From Telopea speciosissima (Eukaryota; Streptophyta; Magnoliopsida; Proteales; Proteaceae), in assembly GCF_018873765.1 (NCBI RefSeq), contig NC_057924.1, positions 11,247,001-11,311,000 on the forward strand: a stretch of 64,000 nucleotides of DNA. Reading direction: 5' to 3'. This document shows, one piece after another, positions 44,992-55,550 of the stretch. Positions within the stretch are counted from its first letter, which is position 1, and each line of letters starts with the position of its first letter. The translations under genes and the position numbers were made by a program. The notes beneath the pieces are model-generated. The model was not told where the DNA came from. It worked only from the letters and a program-made list of their open reading frames with translations, and did not search any database.

Positions 44992-46783
44992 GGGTAATTT
45001 ACACATACCACCCCTGAGGTTTGATGAAAGTATGATTTTACCCCCCAATTTTGGAAAATTCTGCGTACCCCCCTGAGGTTTACAAATGTTAACAAATACA
45101 CCCATTCCGTCAGTTCATGACTAACAATGTTAAAAACATGAGATGAAATGACAAAATTGCCCTTGCAAGGAAAACAAAAAAAAAACCTGCAACTCATCTT
45201 CCCCAAATCAATTGGGGAAGATGAGTTGCAGGCTATTTCATGAGCAACTCAATCGGAGAAGATCTTGACATTGGAAGGGGGATGGTTCAACGAAGAGGAA
45301 AACTCGAGTGGAGCTCTGTGCTCCAGGCTGAACAACGAAGCATCCATTGGTGAAGTCCCTGGTTGTAGACAGGTTGTCTCTTCTGGTTCAGACCACATCG
45401 GCAGTCGCGGTTGCAATGGTGATGGGCTTAATTGTGGCATGGAAGCTCGCATTGGTTATGATTGCTGTTCAACCATTGACGATCCTCTGTTTTTATACGA
45501 GAAAAGTTCTGTTATCGAGTATAACTTTGAATTTCATTAAGGCACAGAACCAGAGTACCCAGATTGCTGTGGAAGCAGTTTACAATCACAGGATTGTGAC
45601 TTCTTTTGGGAGTGTGGGGAAAGTGCTTCAGCTGTTCGAGGAAGCTCAGGAAGAACCAAGGAAAGAAGGGAGGAAGAAGGCTCGGTTTGCAGGGATAGGG
45701 ATGGGTTCTGCACAGTGCTTGACATTCATGTCGTGGGCACTGGACTTCTGGTTTGGGGGTAAACTTGTTGAGGCAGGGGCAGATATCTTCAGGGGATGTG
45801 TTCAAGACATTTTTCATATTGGTGAGCACAGGCAAGGTCATTGCTGAGGCTGGAAGCATGACTTCCAACCTTGCCAAGGGGGCGACTGCCGTCGCTTCCA
45901 TCTTTGAGGTTCATTTTTTGTGAATTCGTTCTTTCTGTATTCTCCCTCACCAAACAAATGGAAAGCAAAAGATGGAAAGGAAATGAAGAAAGTGAATTTG
46001 TTCATTCTTGCCGTGTTCTTCCTCACCATTGAGTCATGTACTGCTGTATCATTGTGGTTCTTACTCCTTTCCCACCCAAATTTGAATTCCTTGGTTCAAA
46101 AATATTGCTTGAACTTGCAATGGGAATTGAGTATAGTTTTTCACTACCTCGCAGCTAAGAAATATAGGGAAATGGAATGGAACTTATGTTACTGTACCCG
46201 TCCCGGCGGAACCAAAACAATGCCGGCCTTCTTCTTAATCCAATTGCAAGACAGAGGAATATGGGATTTCAGTACCATGGTGCCATCTTCATCACCTAGG
46301 ATTCACCTTGAATGAATCCTGCAACTACTAATGGGAATTGTTCATTCTCTCCTGTATCGGACCCTACGATATTACTACTCTGCTAAACTAACAGGAAATT
46401 TTCAAGTTTTGAATTACAACAGAAACAAAAGGGTCATTGTCAATGAGACTCTCTCAATTAGATATCTACAAGGCACAGTGTGATATCATGCTCTAGCATT
46501 TTCTCAGATTCCAACATCAATCGAGTTGCTCATGAAATAGCCTGCAACTCATTTTCCCCAATTGATTTGGGGAATATGAGTTGCAGGTTTTTTCTTTTTT
46601 GTTTTCCTTGCAAGGGCAATTTTGTCATTTCATCTTATGTTTTTAACACTGTTAGTCATGAACTGACGGAATGGGTGTATTTGTTAATGTTTGTAAACCT
46701 CAGGGGGGTACGCAGAATTTTCCAAACTGGGGGGTAAAATCATACTTTCATCAAACCTCAGGGGTGGTATGTGTAAATTACCC
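44992..46783 (+). mobile_element. Pack-MULE: Mutator-type element with captured ABCB transporter fragment
   Basis: 1792 bp. Perfect 9-bp target duplication ttattgctg (44983-44991 and 46784-46792). Terminal inverted repeats of about 260 bp (44992-45250 and about 46518-46783) begin GGGTAATTTACACATACCAC. Long arms plus a 9-bp duplication identify a Mutator-like element. No transposase is seen; the interior holds a piece of a host ABC transporter gene, the definition of a Pack-MULE. Near its inner edge each arm has its own hairpin (21-base stem in the left arm, aactcatcttccccaa... paired with ...ttggggaagatgagtt). Confidence 0.92.
45256..45909 (+). pseudogene. Captured fragment of an ABCB (MDR/ABCB15-like) transporter
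   Basis: Starts directly at the inner end of the left arm with KILT..GWFNEEENSSGALCS and continues [77 protein letters not shown] and [15 protein letters not shown]. This is part of a transmembrane domain of a plant ABCB exporter, ending just before the ILDR block that precedes the nucleotide-binding domain. It stops at GAG/gttcatt, which looks like a retained exon-intron junction, so the capture came from genomic DNA. About 215 codons with two 1-base insertions (near 45344 and 45778). No Walker motifs, so no transport function. Confidence 0.9.
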
Positions 46784-47366
46784 TTATTGCTGGAAAAGTA
46801 GTTATTAGTTTTTTTTTTTCTTTTTGGGGTTTAAACAGACTGTATATGGAGATGGAAGCAAGCAAGGAAGGAAGGAATGAAAGCATGAGTGATCTTATGC
46901 AATTCAAGATGGTGTGAAGCCAAAATGGAGTGACTCAAAGATGGTGTGAAGCTAAGATGATCTTCTTCTTTCTTCTCTACCTTCTTCTTCTTCTTCTTTT
47001 CACTTATCTCTTTACTCTATACCTACAGCAAACTATCCTAAATGCAGTTTTTGATTCCGTCCTGCAGCATTATATGTTGGTGAAACAGCTGCAAACATGC
47101 ACTTTTACACCATTATTCCACTGATGTTACGAAAATAAAAACAAGCCCATCCCATAAAAATGCTGACAGCTTCAAGGCTAGTACCCAACAATATTAGGGA
47201 CAAAGTTCAGGATCAATGAGAATGCATGAATCCATAGAGGAAAAGCTCAACAATTGGACATAGAATATTCAATAGATTAATACAAGACTCATAAAACAAA
47301 ATATTAAAGGCTTTTTAAGAAATGTCACATGATACAACACTAAAACAGGTTCAGGCAGCCTCTAAG

Positions 47367-47802
47367 TAGGGCTGTAAATGGATAACCGAAAATCCGAATT
47401 CGATCCGCATCCGTATCCGTTTAGGGACATCCTTATTCGTTTAGAGACATCCGGAAAAAAATCCGAATACTCCGATAAAAATCCGTCCGGAAAAAAAAAT
47501 CCGAATACTTAATAATAAAAAATTAAGTAAATAATGATCTTGAGGGTTTTTGAAAATTCAACAGGTTCTAGAATATGAGGAAAAGAGAATCATGATCTAA
47601 GAGATATGGATTGAGAGTGAATAGTATCCGCCTGGGGGAGGAAGGTCAAGGTTACACAAGACAGAGATGTAAACGGATGGTCAAAAGTCGAATTCAATCC
47701 GCATCCGAATCTGTTTAAAGGTATCCGTATTCGGCCAGGGAATATCCGGATCCGATCACATCTGTCCGTATCCAAGCCGAATCCGATCCGTTTACAGGCC
47801 TA
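47367..47802. mobile_element. hAT-type element, 436 bp
   Basis: Perfect 8-bp target duplication cctctaag (47359-47366 and 47803-47810). Left end TAGGGCTGTAAATGG and right in reverse TAGGCCTGTAAACGG; interior rich in ATCCG/CGGAT words on both sides. Confidence 0.85.
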
Positions 47803-47810
47803 CCTCTAAG

Positions 47811-48546
47811 TCACCAAGATCCCAACACCTTCCCAAACACTGTTCAGCTGAGTAAGTGACAGCATCACATTCCTAACAACCATTTTTGTAACCCTCTTGG
47901 TTGAGTTGGTTCTGCTAACAAGATTTGAAAACTCAAAAAATAGAAAGGATAATTGGAGAGAATCCCAAACTGCCATAAGACAAAAAGAAAGTAGGAAACT
48001 ACTAAGTCCAGTTACAATTTTAGTAACTCCCATTAGTATTTGACTCTATTCCCAAATTAAGAAAATAGAAACTAGAGTCGAAGTCTATTAAATCAAAATT
48101 ACCCAAAAGCTAATACATCGTTAGTAGTTTAGTACTATGGTATAACTTTCCCATAATAACTTGTATTAGTCAAGAGCTCAGACCCAGAAGTATAAGGAGC
48201 AACTGGATATGCCTTAGTCTTATTTATATATAATAATAATAGCCAGTATTGAGGCTGTGTATGGTATGCATTCTGAATCAAGAACACATTATGGATTGTC
48301 AAAAACACCGTTTAGTAAACATTCTGTTCTCAAATCTTTGGAACACAGCTAAAAATGCAGCCCATTCTGAACTGTTGTTTTTTACCATTCCACATATTCA
48401 TTTTCTAGCTAAAGTCACCTATCCCAAGCCTCGATATCAACAAGTCTACATCAGGGAGATGGCGCAGCTTGAGACAAGAAGAGCTCCTCCATTCTTCGTG
48501 GTGTTAAGCTTCAGTTATCTTCCTATTCATCTCCATCTTCTCATTT
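47811..48546 (-). other. SCAMP intron 2 between hAT and LINE copies
   Basis: No gene. 48247-48375 has opposed ends (ggctgtgtatgg... and ...tgcagccc) like a MITE, without a clear target duplication. Confidence 0.35.
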
Positions 48547-49964
48547 ATGATTCCTTTAAAACTTAAAAGGAAATTTTTATAGGGCAATCATACGACCGGC
48601 TATGATGTATGATGCGGAATGTTGGGCAGTTAAGAAGCATCATATAGATAAACTCAGTATAACAGAGATGAGAATGTTGAGAAAGGTTCTAAGTATCAGT
48701 TACGAGGCTGGTTTCGGCTAGCCCCAAAACTGAGATATGCCAGGTTTCAACCATATTTCGGTCAAAACTTGGTACTTTCTTTAGGCCAACTCGAAACCTT
48801 GGTTTCGAGGCCCAGAAGTTGTTTTTTTTGCCATGATTTTTACTGTGCTGCCTACTTTTGACATTTTGAAACCAATCCATGCATTAGTTTCGTACAAAGA
48901 ACACTCAAAATGGAACTTGTGGTTTTGACCCAAGTTTGATAGTGCATACTGTTCTTGGAAATGGTATCGAACCAGAATATCCCAAATTTATACCAAATAT
49001 CATTTAAGTAAATGAAATACTTAAGATACTATTCATAAATAAGCAAATACCTCCCATTTGAATCCAATAAAAATAGTTAGAAAATCAAATTCCAAAAGGA
49101 TAAAAAGTCAACCCCCAGTTCAAGAACAAAAACTGGATTTTCAGCGGTAGGTGAAAATTTTCAACTTCTAATGTTGCGATTTTTCTTAGTCCTAAAATTT
49201 TCTAAATTTTATTATATTATAATAAAACATGACTAAAAACCAAAAGAGTGGGAAACTTATCTTTTGTTTAGATATCTAAAAAAATATTTTCATCAAGAGA
49301 GATTTTGACAACATTCGCGCACACCAAATAAAGTTTGACCGGAACATAACTCCTTCAATATAAATCAGATTTAAACAATCTTAGATTCGCCAAACGAATC
49401 CAAGATTTCTTAAATCAGGTCGAAACTCCCAGGTTTCGTCAAGTTTCTATAAGGATAAGTGAATTTATATAGGTGGTTCAGGTCGAAACTTATGAAATTA
49501 CCGAAATATGGCCAAAACATGTTGAAACCTGGTCAAAACCAGGTACAAAGTGGCATCATATTAAGGTTTCATCTCGATTTCTTGCAAAACCGAGATTTAG
49601 AAACATGATGCTGAGATGGAAGGGTGGCAAAACTAAGAAGGATAAAGGAATGATCATATTAGAGCTAATTTGGGAGTAGCTCCGATACATGATAAGCTAC
49701 AAGAAAGTCATTTGAGGAAGCATGGCCATGTCCAACAGAGGCCTTTGGATGCTCTAGTACAGATGAGTGATTTGATTTAGATTAAAGGAATTAAAAGAGT
49801 CAGGGCAAACCTAAAATGACCTTAGGAGAAGTGGTGAGGAAAGACATACATAGCATAAGCCTTGTATCAAGTATGACCTTGAATAGAGCTGAGTGGAGGG
49901 CAAGGATCCATGTAGCCAACCCCATTTAGTTGGGATAAGGATGTGTTGTTGTTGTTGTTGTCGT
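48547..49964 (+). mobile_element. RTE-type LINE, 3' fragment A, interrupted by a hAT element
   Basis: Reads LKLKGKFYRAIIRPAMMYDA and ECWAVKKHHIDKLSITEMRM up to the insertion at 48682, then resumes at 49608 with MLRW.GGKT, the C-terminal block of plant RTE reverse transcriptase proteins. It ends with ccatttagttgggataagg and a (TTG)n tail, the typical RTE 3' end. Confidence 0.82.
48682..49607. mobile_element. hAT-type element, 926 bp, in LINE A
   Basis: Target duplication atgttgag / atgctgag (48674-48681 and 49608-49615; 7 of 8). Ends AAAGGTTCTAAGTATCAG and, in reverse, CATGTTTCTAAATCTCGG. Subterminal text (ttgacattttgaaaccaatc..., gaacttgtggttttgaccc) closely parallels the ERD4-carrying element at 33156, so both belong to one family. 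No captured gene recognised. Confidence 0.75.
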
Positions 49965-50318
49965 CTTCACTACAGAGGAAAACAAATGAGCCATACTCTG
50001 AAGTTATGAAGGAGAGTAATTGAAAACCACTTGAGATAATAAACTATTTCGGATAACCAATTTGGTTTTATACCAAGAAGATCAACCACAAAAGCTATTT
50101 ATTTGCTTAAAAGACTAATGGAAAAATTTAAAGAACGCAAGAAAGATCTCCATATGGTCTTTACTGACTTAGAAAAAGCTTTTGCTAGAGTCCCTAGAAA
50201 GTTAATTTGGCAAGTGTTAGAAAAGAAAAATGTTTCATGTAAATATAGAGACATAGTTAAAAATATCTATAATGGTGTGGTGACCATGGTTCAAAAACTC
50301 GTTTCGTTTTGGTGTTTC

Positions 50319-50540
50319 TGTTCAGTTTTAGAGAGGAAGGAGAAGAAGAAAAAGAGAGGGAAAGAGAAGAGCACATACGGTTGTGTTTAATCTCTCTTTT
50401 CTCAAACTAGAGACAAACTTCCTTATATTGAAAAAGAATAACTAATTACACAGGGGCCCCTGGCCTTATACAAATAACAGAAGAAATATAAAATACATGT
50501 GGTTATATACAAGAATACCCTTAAACTCCTATTCTTAACA
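50319..50540 (-). repeat. Copia-3 3' LTR
   Basis: 222 bp; minus strand starts tgttaagaataggag. Polypurine tract ttgagggggag at 50541-50551. Confidence 0.95.
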
Positions 50541-50547
50541 CTCCCCC

Positions 50548-52330
50548 TCAAGCTGGGTGGTATATGTCATACATACCCAGCTTGTTCAATAAACAGTCAA
50601 AGTGATGAGTGCTAAGTCCTTTGGTGAAGATGTCGGCCACTTGTTCATTCGTCTTCACAAAAGGGGTACAGATGGTCTTTGACTCAATCTTTTCCTTGAT
50701 AAAATGTCTATCAACCTCAACATGCTTGGTCCTATCATGTTGCACTGGGTTGTGGGCAATACTTATGGCTGCCTTGTTGTCACAATATAAACTCATAGGT
50801 TTGACAGTCTCAAATCCCAATTCCTGAACAAGTCTCTTGACCACAAGGCTTCACACACTCCGTGAGCCATAGCTCTAAATTCTCGCCTCACTTGACCTAG
50901 CCACCACAGTTGCTTCTTACTTCTCAAGTAACCAAATTCCCACCAACAAAAGTACAAGATCAAGTGGATCTTCGATCGAAATAGATCCAGCCCTCGCATC
51001 GATGTATGCTTCGATCCTCAGTGACCATTTCTAGAGAAGAGAAGACCTTTTCCAGGGCATGACTTTAAGTATCCGAGGATCCTATACACTCGCATCAAGA
51101 TGTCCCATTTTGGGTGCATGCATAAACGACTTACCACGCCAACAAGATAGGCTATGTCCGGTCGGGTAAGGGAAAGATAGATTAGCTTGCCTACTAATCT
51201 CTCGATATTTTTCAGCATCTACAAGGGGCTCACCACAATCTTCTCCTAGTTTGTGATTCGATCAATAGGAGAGAAGGTTGGTTTACACCCTAAGTACCCT
51301 GTCTCCGTAAGTAGATCAAGGACAAACTTCCTCCGACAAACACCGATCCTTGCTTGGATCTTCAAACTTCAATCCCAGAAAATACTTAATGGACCAAGAT
51401 CTTTGATCTCAAACTGCCGAGCCAAGTAAAGTTTAAGCTTTGTGATTTCAGTTTCATTTCCCCGTGACCACAATGTCATCAACATATACAATAAGAGCGT
51501 AATAGTGTTGCCCTTCCTTTGTATAAACAAAGTGTGATCAGCTTGACTTTGGATGTATCCATTCGTAGAATAGCTTGCCTAAACCTCTCAAACCAAGCCT
51601 TAGGAGATTGTTTAAGGCCATAAAGCGCTTTCCTGAGACGACACACTTTTCCATTGCCACTAGGATGCTTGAACCCAAGGGGAGAGTGCATGTAGACTTC
51701 TTCTTCTAAGTCACCATGTAAGAAAGCATTCTTTACATCAAGCTGGTATAATGGCCAATCAAGGTTTGCGACCATTGAGAGGAGTACCGAATGGAGTTAT
51801 GCTTGGCCACCTGGAGCAAAGGTTTCGATAATCAATGCCATACACCGGTATAGCCCTTAGCAACCGATCTTGCCTTATATCTCTCTACGTACCATCGGAC
51901 TTGAACTTGATCGTGAATACCCATCCGCATCCAACAGAACTCTCCCCTTTGGGAGTTCAACAAGATCCCAAGTGTGGTTCTTCTCAAGGGCCACCATCTC
52001 GGTATTCATTGCTTCTCTCCATTTTGGATCAGCCATGGCCTCTACTACATTCTTAGGAATAGAGATGGAGGAGATAGCCACGTGAAAGCAATACTGTAGG
52101 GGAGACAGAATCATAGGAGACAAACTTGGCAATGGGATTAGTACAGCTCGAGTTCCTTTGCGGTGAGCAATAGGAAGATCTAAGTCCGAGGGTGTAGGAG
52201 TAGAGGAAGGTATACTGTCTCGGGATGAGGAGACGAAGGAGGATTTTGGCGGTCTTCGTATAGGGAGCCATGAAGGAGGATTTCTCTTGTCCTTTGTGTA
52301 CACAAGTAGCTCCCCTTGCTCTCTGTTCAC
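50548..52330 (-). pseudogene. Copia-3 reverse transcriptase and RNase H, heavily frameshifted
   Basis: Blocks are recognisable but lie in alternating frames: [78 protein letters not shown], and at the end [20 protein letters not shown] and [10 protein letters not shown]. At least a dozen 1-2 base indels occur in about 1.8 kb. Compared with Copia-2, few of the breaks are point nonsense changes. Confidence 0.88.
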
Positions 52331-53397
52331 CTCTGCGCTCGGAGACTCCCCTCAACAACGAGTATCCTCGGACCTTTTCTTTCCCTTGTCAATTTGAAAT
52401 GGGAAATAGGGACGAGAGAGGGGGAAGGAAATGATAGAAACTCAGGAGCCTCTTCAACCTCACTACTACACACTCCCACGAAGAGGCATCGAAAATACGG
52501 GAGATGTTCAAAGAAAGAAACATCTTTGGAGAGAAGCCACCGACGGGTAGGAGGGTGATAACATGTGTAGCCTTTAGAGGTAGAGGAATACCCAAGAAAG
52601 ATGCACTTCGAGGACTTAGGATCCAATTTAGTGTGGGCAGATTTGCTAAGATGGACATAGCAGATGCAACCAAAGACCCGTGGGGGAAGTGAAAAAGAAG
52701 AAGAAAGTAAGGGTAAGACCGCAAGAGGTACTTTGAAGTTCAAGACACTGGAGGGCATATGATTGATAAGAAAGACTGCAATGAGTAAGGCATCGGACCA
52801 AAAGGTTTTTGGAACATGCATTGTAAACCAAAGAGACCGGGCTACTTCCAGCAGGTGGCGGTTTTTTCTTTCAACAACCCCATTTTGTTGAGGGGTATCA
52901 ACACAAGCCACCTGGTGGATAATGCCACGGTCAGAAAAAAAGGACTCCAAACCACCATACATATACTCTCCACCTTTATCAGAACGGACAATCTGAATAC
53001 GAGTTTGAAACTGAGTGTAAACCAACTCATAAAAGTTTTTAAATGCAACATAGACATCACTCTTTTGTTTCAAGAGATAAACCCAAGTAACTCGAGAGAA
53101 GTCATCAATAAAGGAGACAAAGTAGCGGAAGCCACGTAAAGAAGTAACAGGGGAAGGGCCCCAAACATCAGTATGAACAATGTGAAAAGGTGAAATAGAT
53201 CTATTGCTAGAAGATGGATAAACTGTCTTACAACTTTTTGCAAAAAGACAAGGTTCACAATGGAAAACATGATTGACGGGAAAAGAGGTAAATAAATGTG
53301 GCAACATTTTTCTCATAAGTAAAAGGAAGGATGTCCCAAACGCGCGGTGCCAAAGCAAAATGTCCTCCCGTACGTCCGCCATGTTGCCCACACACAT
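52331..53397 (-). pseudogene. Copia-3 integrase (long open stretch)
   Basis: About 350 codons stay open: FHIVHTDVWGPSPVTSLRGF, IVRSDKGGEYM, TPQQNGVVERKNRHLLEVAR (D, D, E triad) and the C-terminal FGCICYVHLSKSAHTKLDPK. This is the best-preserved part of the element. It lacks continuity with protease upstream and reverse transcriptase downstream. Confidence 0.88.
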
Positions 53398-54791
53398 AAG
53401 ATTGAGCTATCGTCACGGGGAAGCACAAGTGTCGAGAACATATAATCCATCGGTCTCACGTCCACGCCAATCACTTTCTTCGTCACCAAATCTCGAAAAG
53501 ACAATGGGTAGGAAAAAATGTGACAAAGCGATTCAAAGATTTAGTCAATTGGCTAATGGAAAGAAGATTAGTGGCAAAGTTGGGAACATGAAAGACAGAC
53601 TTCAAAGGGATAAGTGGAGTAACTTGGACATCTCCTTACCCGAGATGGAAGAAAGGGAACCATCAGCAATTTTTACCTTATCTTTTCCGAACAAACCGAG
53701 TAGGAGTTAAAAAGCCGAGACCTACATCGTGTGATCCGTGGCCCCCGAGTCAATTACCCAGGTGTAGTGGCGAGATGAAGTAGAGACCTGTAGAGCGATG
53801 GAAGTAGTGGGTGCGAGAGGAGGATCCATCCAAGTGTGCTACAATCCGACGAAAAGCTGCTTATGTCTTCTTTGGAGAGGGAGGATGAATCGGACTCATG
53901 AACCCCAACATGGGCTTTAGGCCCATTCTTCTTCGGTCCTTTCTGTCCTCGGATGCGGTAGAGGGTGGTTTCCATGAAGATCCCAACAAAACTCCTTTTT
54001 ATGCCCGGACTTGCCACAATAGTCACAGGAGAATCGGCCTCTACCAGCCCCCTTAGTGAAGGGAGGACGGTCCTGTGGAGTGGATGAAACAAGAGCAGAG
54101 CGCTCAACAGTGGGAGTGGTCTCCATAGCACTTCTACGCGTCTCCTCACTCTGTAAATAACCACACACCTCCTCCAGGGAGGGAAGACTTGGTCGGCCAA
54201 GTATCTGCCCGTATGGGTTCAAACTCGGAGTTAAGACCTCCAGAAGGAACAGGACCCTCTCCTTCTCAAATAATCGATGCACTTTAGGCTCATCAACAGG
54301 ACACACTGGAGATCTCTGTAGTGATCATACTCCTCCCAAAGTCCCACAACAAGGCTATAGTACTCAGAGATACTTTTGTCACCCGACGTAGGCTAACAAT
54401 CTGTTGAAGAAGTTGATAAACCTTTCAGAGTCCCCCACTCTATCAAAAATACGAGCAACACTATCCCAAATATCTTTGGCTGTCTCCTTGCTTCATAAAC
54501 CTTCTTCCAATCTCCGGCTTCATTGAAAAAATGAGCCAAGTCATCACAAGGAGTTCTCGGTTTCCCATTTAGAGTAACCCGGATCATCAATGGAAGGGGC
54601 CTTAAAGCTCCCAGATATATATCCCAACTTCCCCCTACTTCGAAGGATAAGCTTCATTGACCGTGACCAATCCAAGTAATTGTTACTATCAAGCTTAACA
54701 ATGGGGAGCGAACATTTGGATTCTCATATGATAGAGGGATTGGCAAGTGCGTAATGGGAAGTTCGGATGTCTCAACAGCTTTTTCACCCAT
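53398..54791 (-). pseudogene. Copia-3 gag, zinc knuckle and protease
   Basis: The ATG at 54791 starts MGEKAVETSELPI; then KLDSNNYLDWSRSMKLILRS in a shifted frame, the zinc knuckle CDYCGKSGHKKEFC (near 54000), and the protease motif TWVIDSGATDH (near 53745), whose catalytic DSG is intact. Multiple shifts separate these blocks. The pre-integrase WHR..GH block near 53350 is also shifted. Confidence 0.83.
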
Positions 54792-55316
54792 TGTGGTTGT
54801 AAAACAAACACTTGAGAGGAGCAATCAACAAGACTTCAAGCAAGAACAATAGATTCCCAAGTAACAAGAAAAAAACAGAGGTAACCTAGACCACAAAGCT
54901 TGAAAAAGCTTGAGAGCCTCACACAAACGTAAAAAAAGAATGAGTAGAAAAGAAAAGTCTTCCTTACCAAGAAACGACAGTGGGTAGTCCAAAAAGCTCC
55001 CAAACAAAGCTCTAGTGAAGAGCTATTGCCAATCCCACACTGGTCGGCGGAAAACAGGCGAAGCAGTCCTGGCCGAGATTCACTCCCGTCCCTGGATGCT
55101 CCCAACCGGCTTCGAGATGACACAATGGGAAGAAAGGTAACCTCCAAACGAAACTAGAGCACTTGGTCGCTCTCCATTTGGATGAGAACCGAGAGAGAAA
55201 ACAGATCTGTGAAGAACCGCAGGTTGGAGCTCAAACTCCAGCAACAACCAAGAGAGGAAACCACCTCTTGGTCCACTAAACACCCTTCTAACACCTTCAA
55301 ACTCCAGGAAGAGTAC

Positions 55317-55328
55317 GCTCTGATACCA
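55317..55328 (-). other. Copia-3 primer binding site
   Basis: tggtatcagagc on the minus strand, abutting the LTR; complementary to initiator tRNA-Met. The untranslated leader covers 54792-55316. Confidence 0.88.
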
Positions 55329-55550
55329 TGTTCAGTTTTAGAGAGGAAGGAGAAGAAGAAAAAGAGAGGGAAAGAGAAGAGCACATACGGTTGTGTTTAA
55401 TCTCTCTTTTCTCAAACTAGAGACAAACTTCCTTATATTGAAAAAGAATAACTAATTACACAGGGGCCCCTGGCCTTATACAAATAACAGAAGAAATATA
55501 AAATACATGTGGTTATATACAAGAATACCCTTAAACTCCTATTCTTAACA
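55329..55550 (-). repeat. Copia-3 5' LTR
   Basis: 222 bp, identical base for base to the 3' LTR at 50319-50540. Confidence 0.95.

Larger units (their letters stand above)
50319..55550 (-). mobile_element. Copia-3, full-length LTR retrotransposon with many small indels
   Basis: 5232 bp, minus strand, same orientation as SCAMP. Two 222-bp LTRs with no difference between them, canonical TG...CA ends, and a perfect 5-bp target duplication gtttc (50314-50318 and 55551-55555). The primer site abuts the LTR. Protein similarity shows it is a relative of Copia-2. The coding region is broken by many 1-2 base indels, in odd contrast to the identical LTRs. Confidence 0.95.

Noticed and set aside
45347..45847. 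Stand-alone ABC transporter gene
   Set aside because: Only part of one transmembrane domain, frameshifted, without nucleotide-binding domain, inside Mutator inverted repeats.
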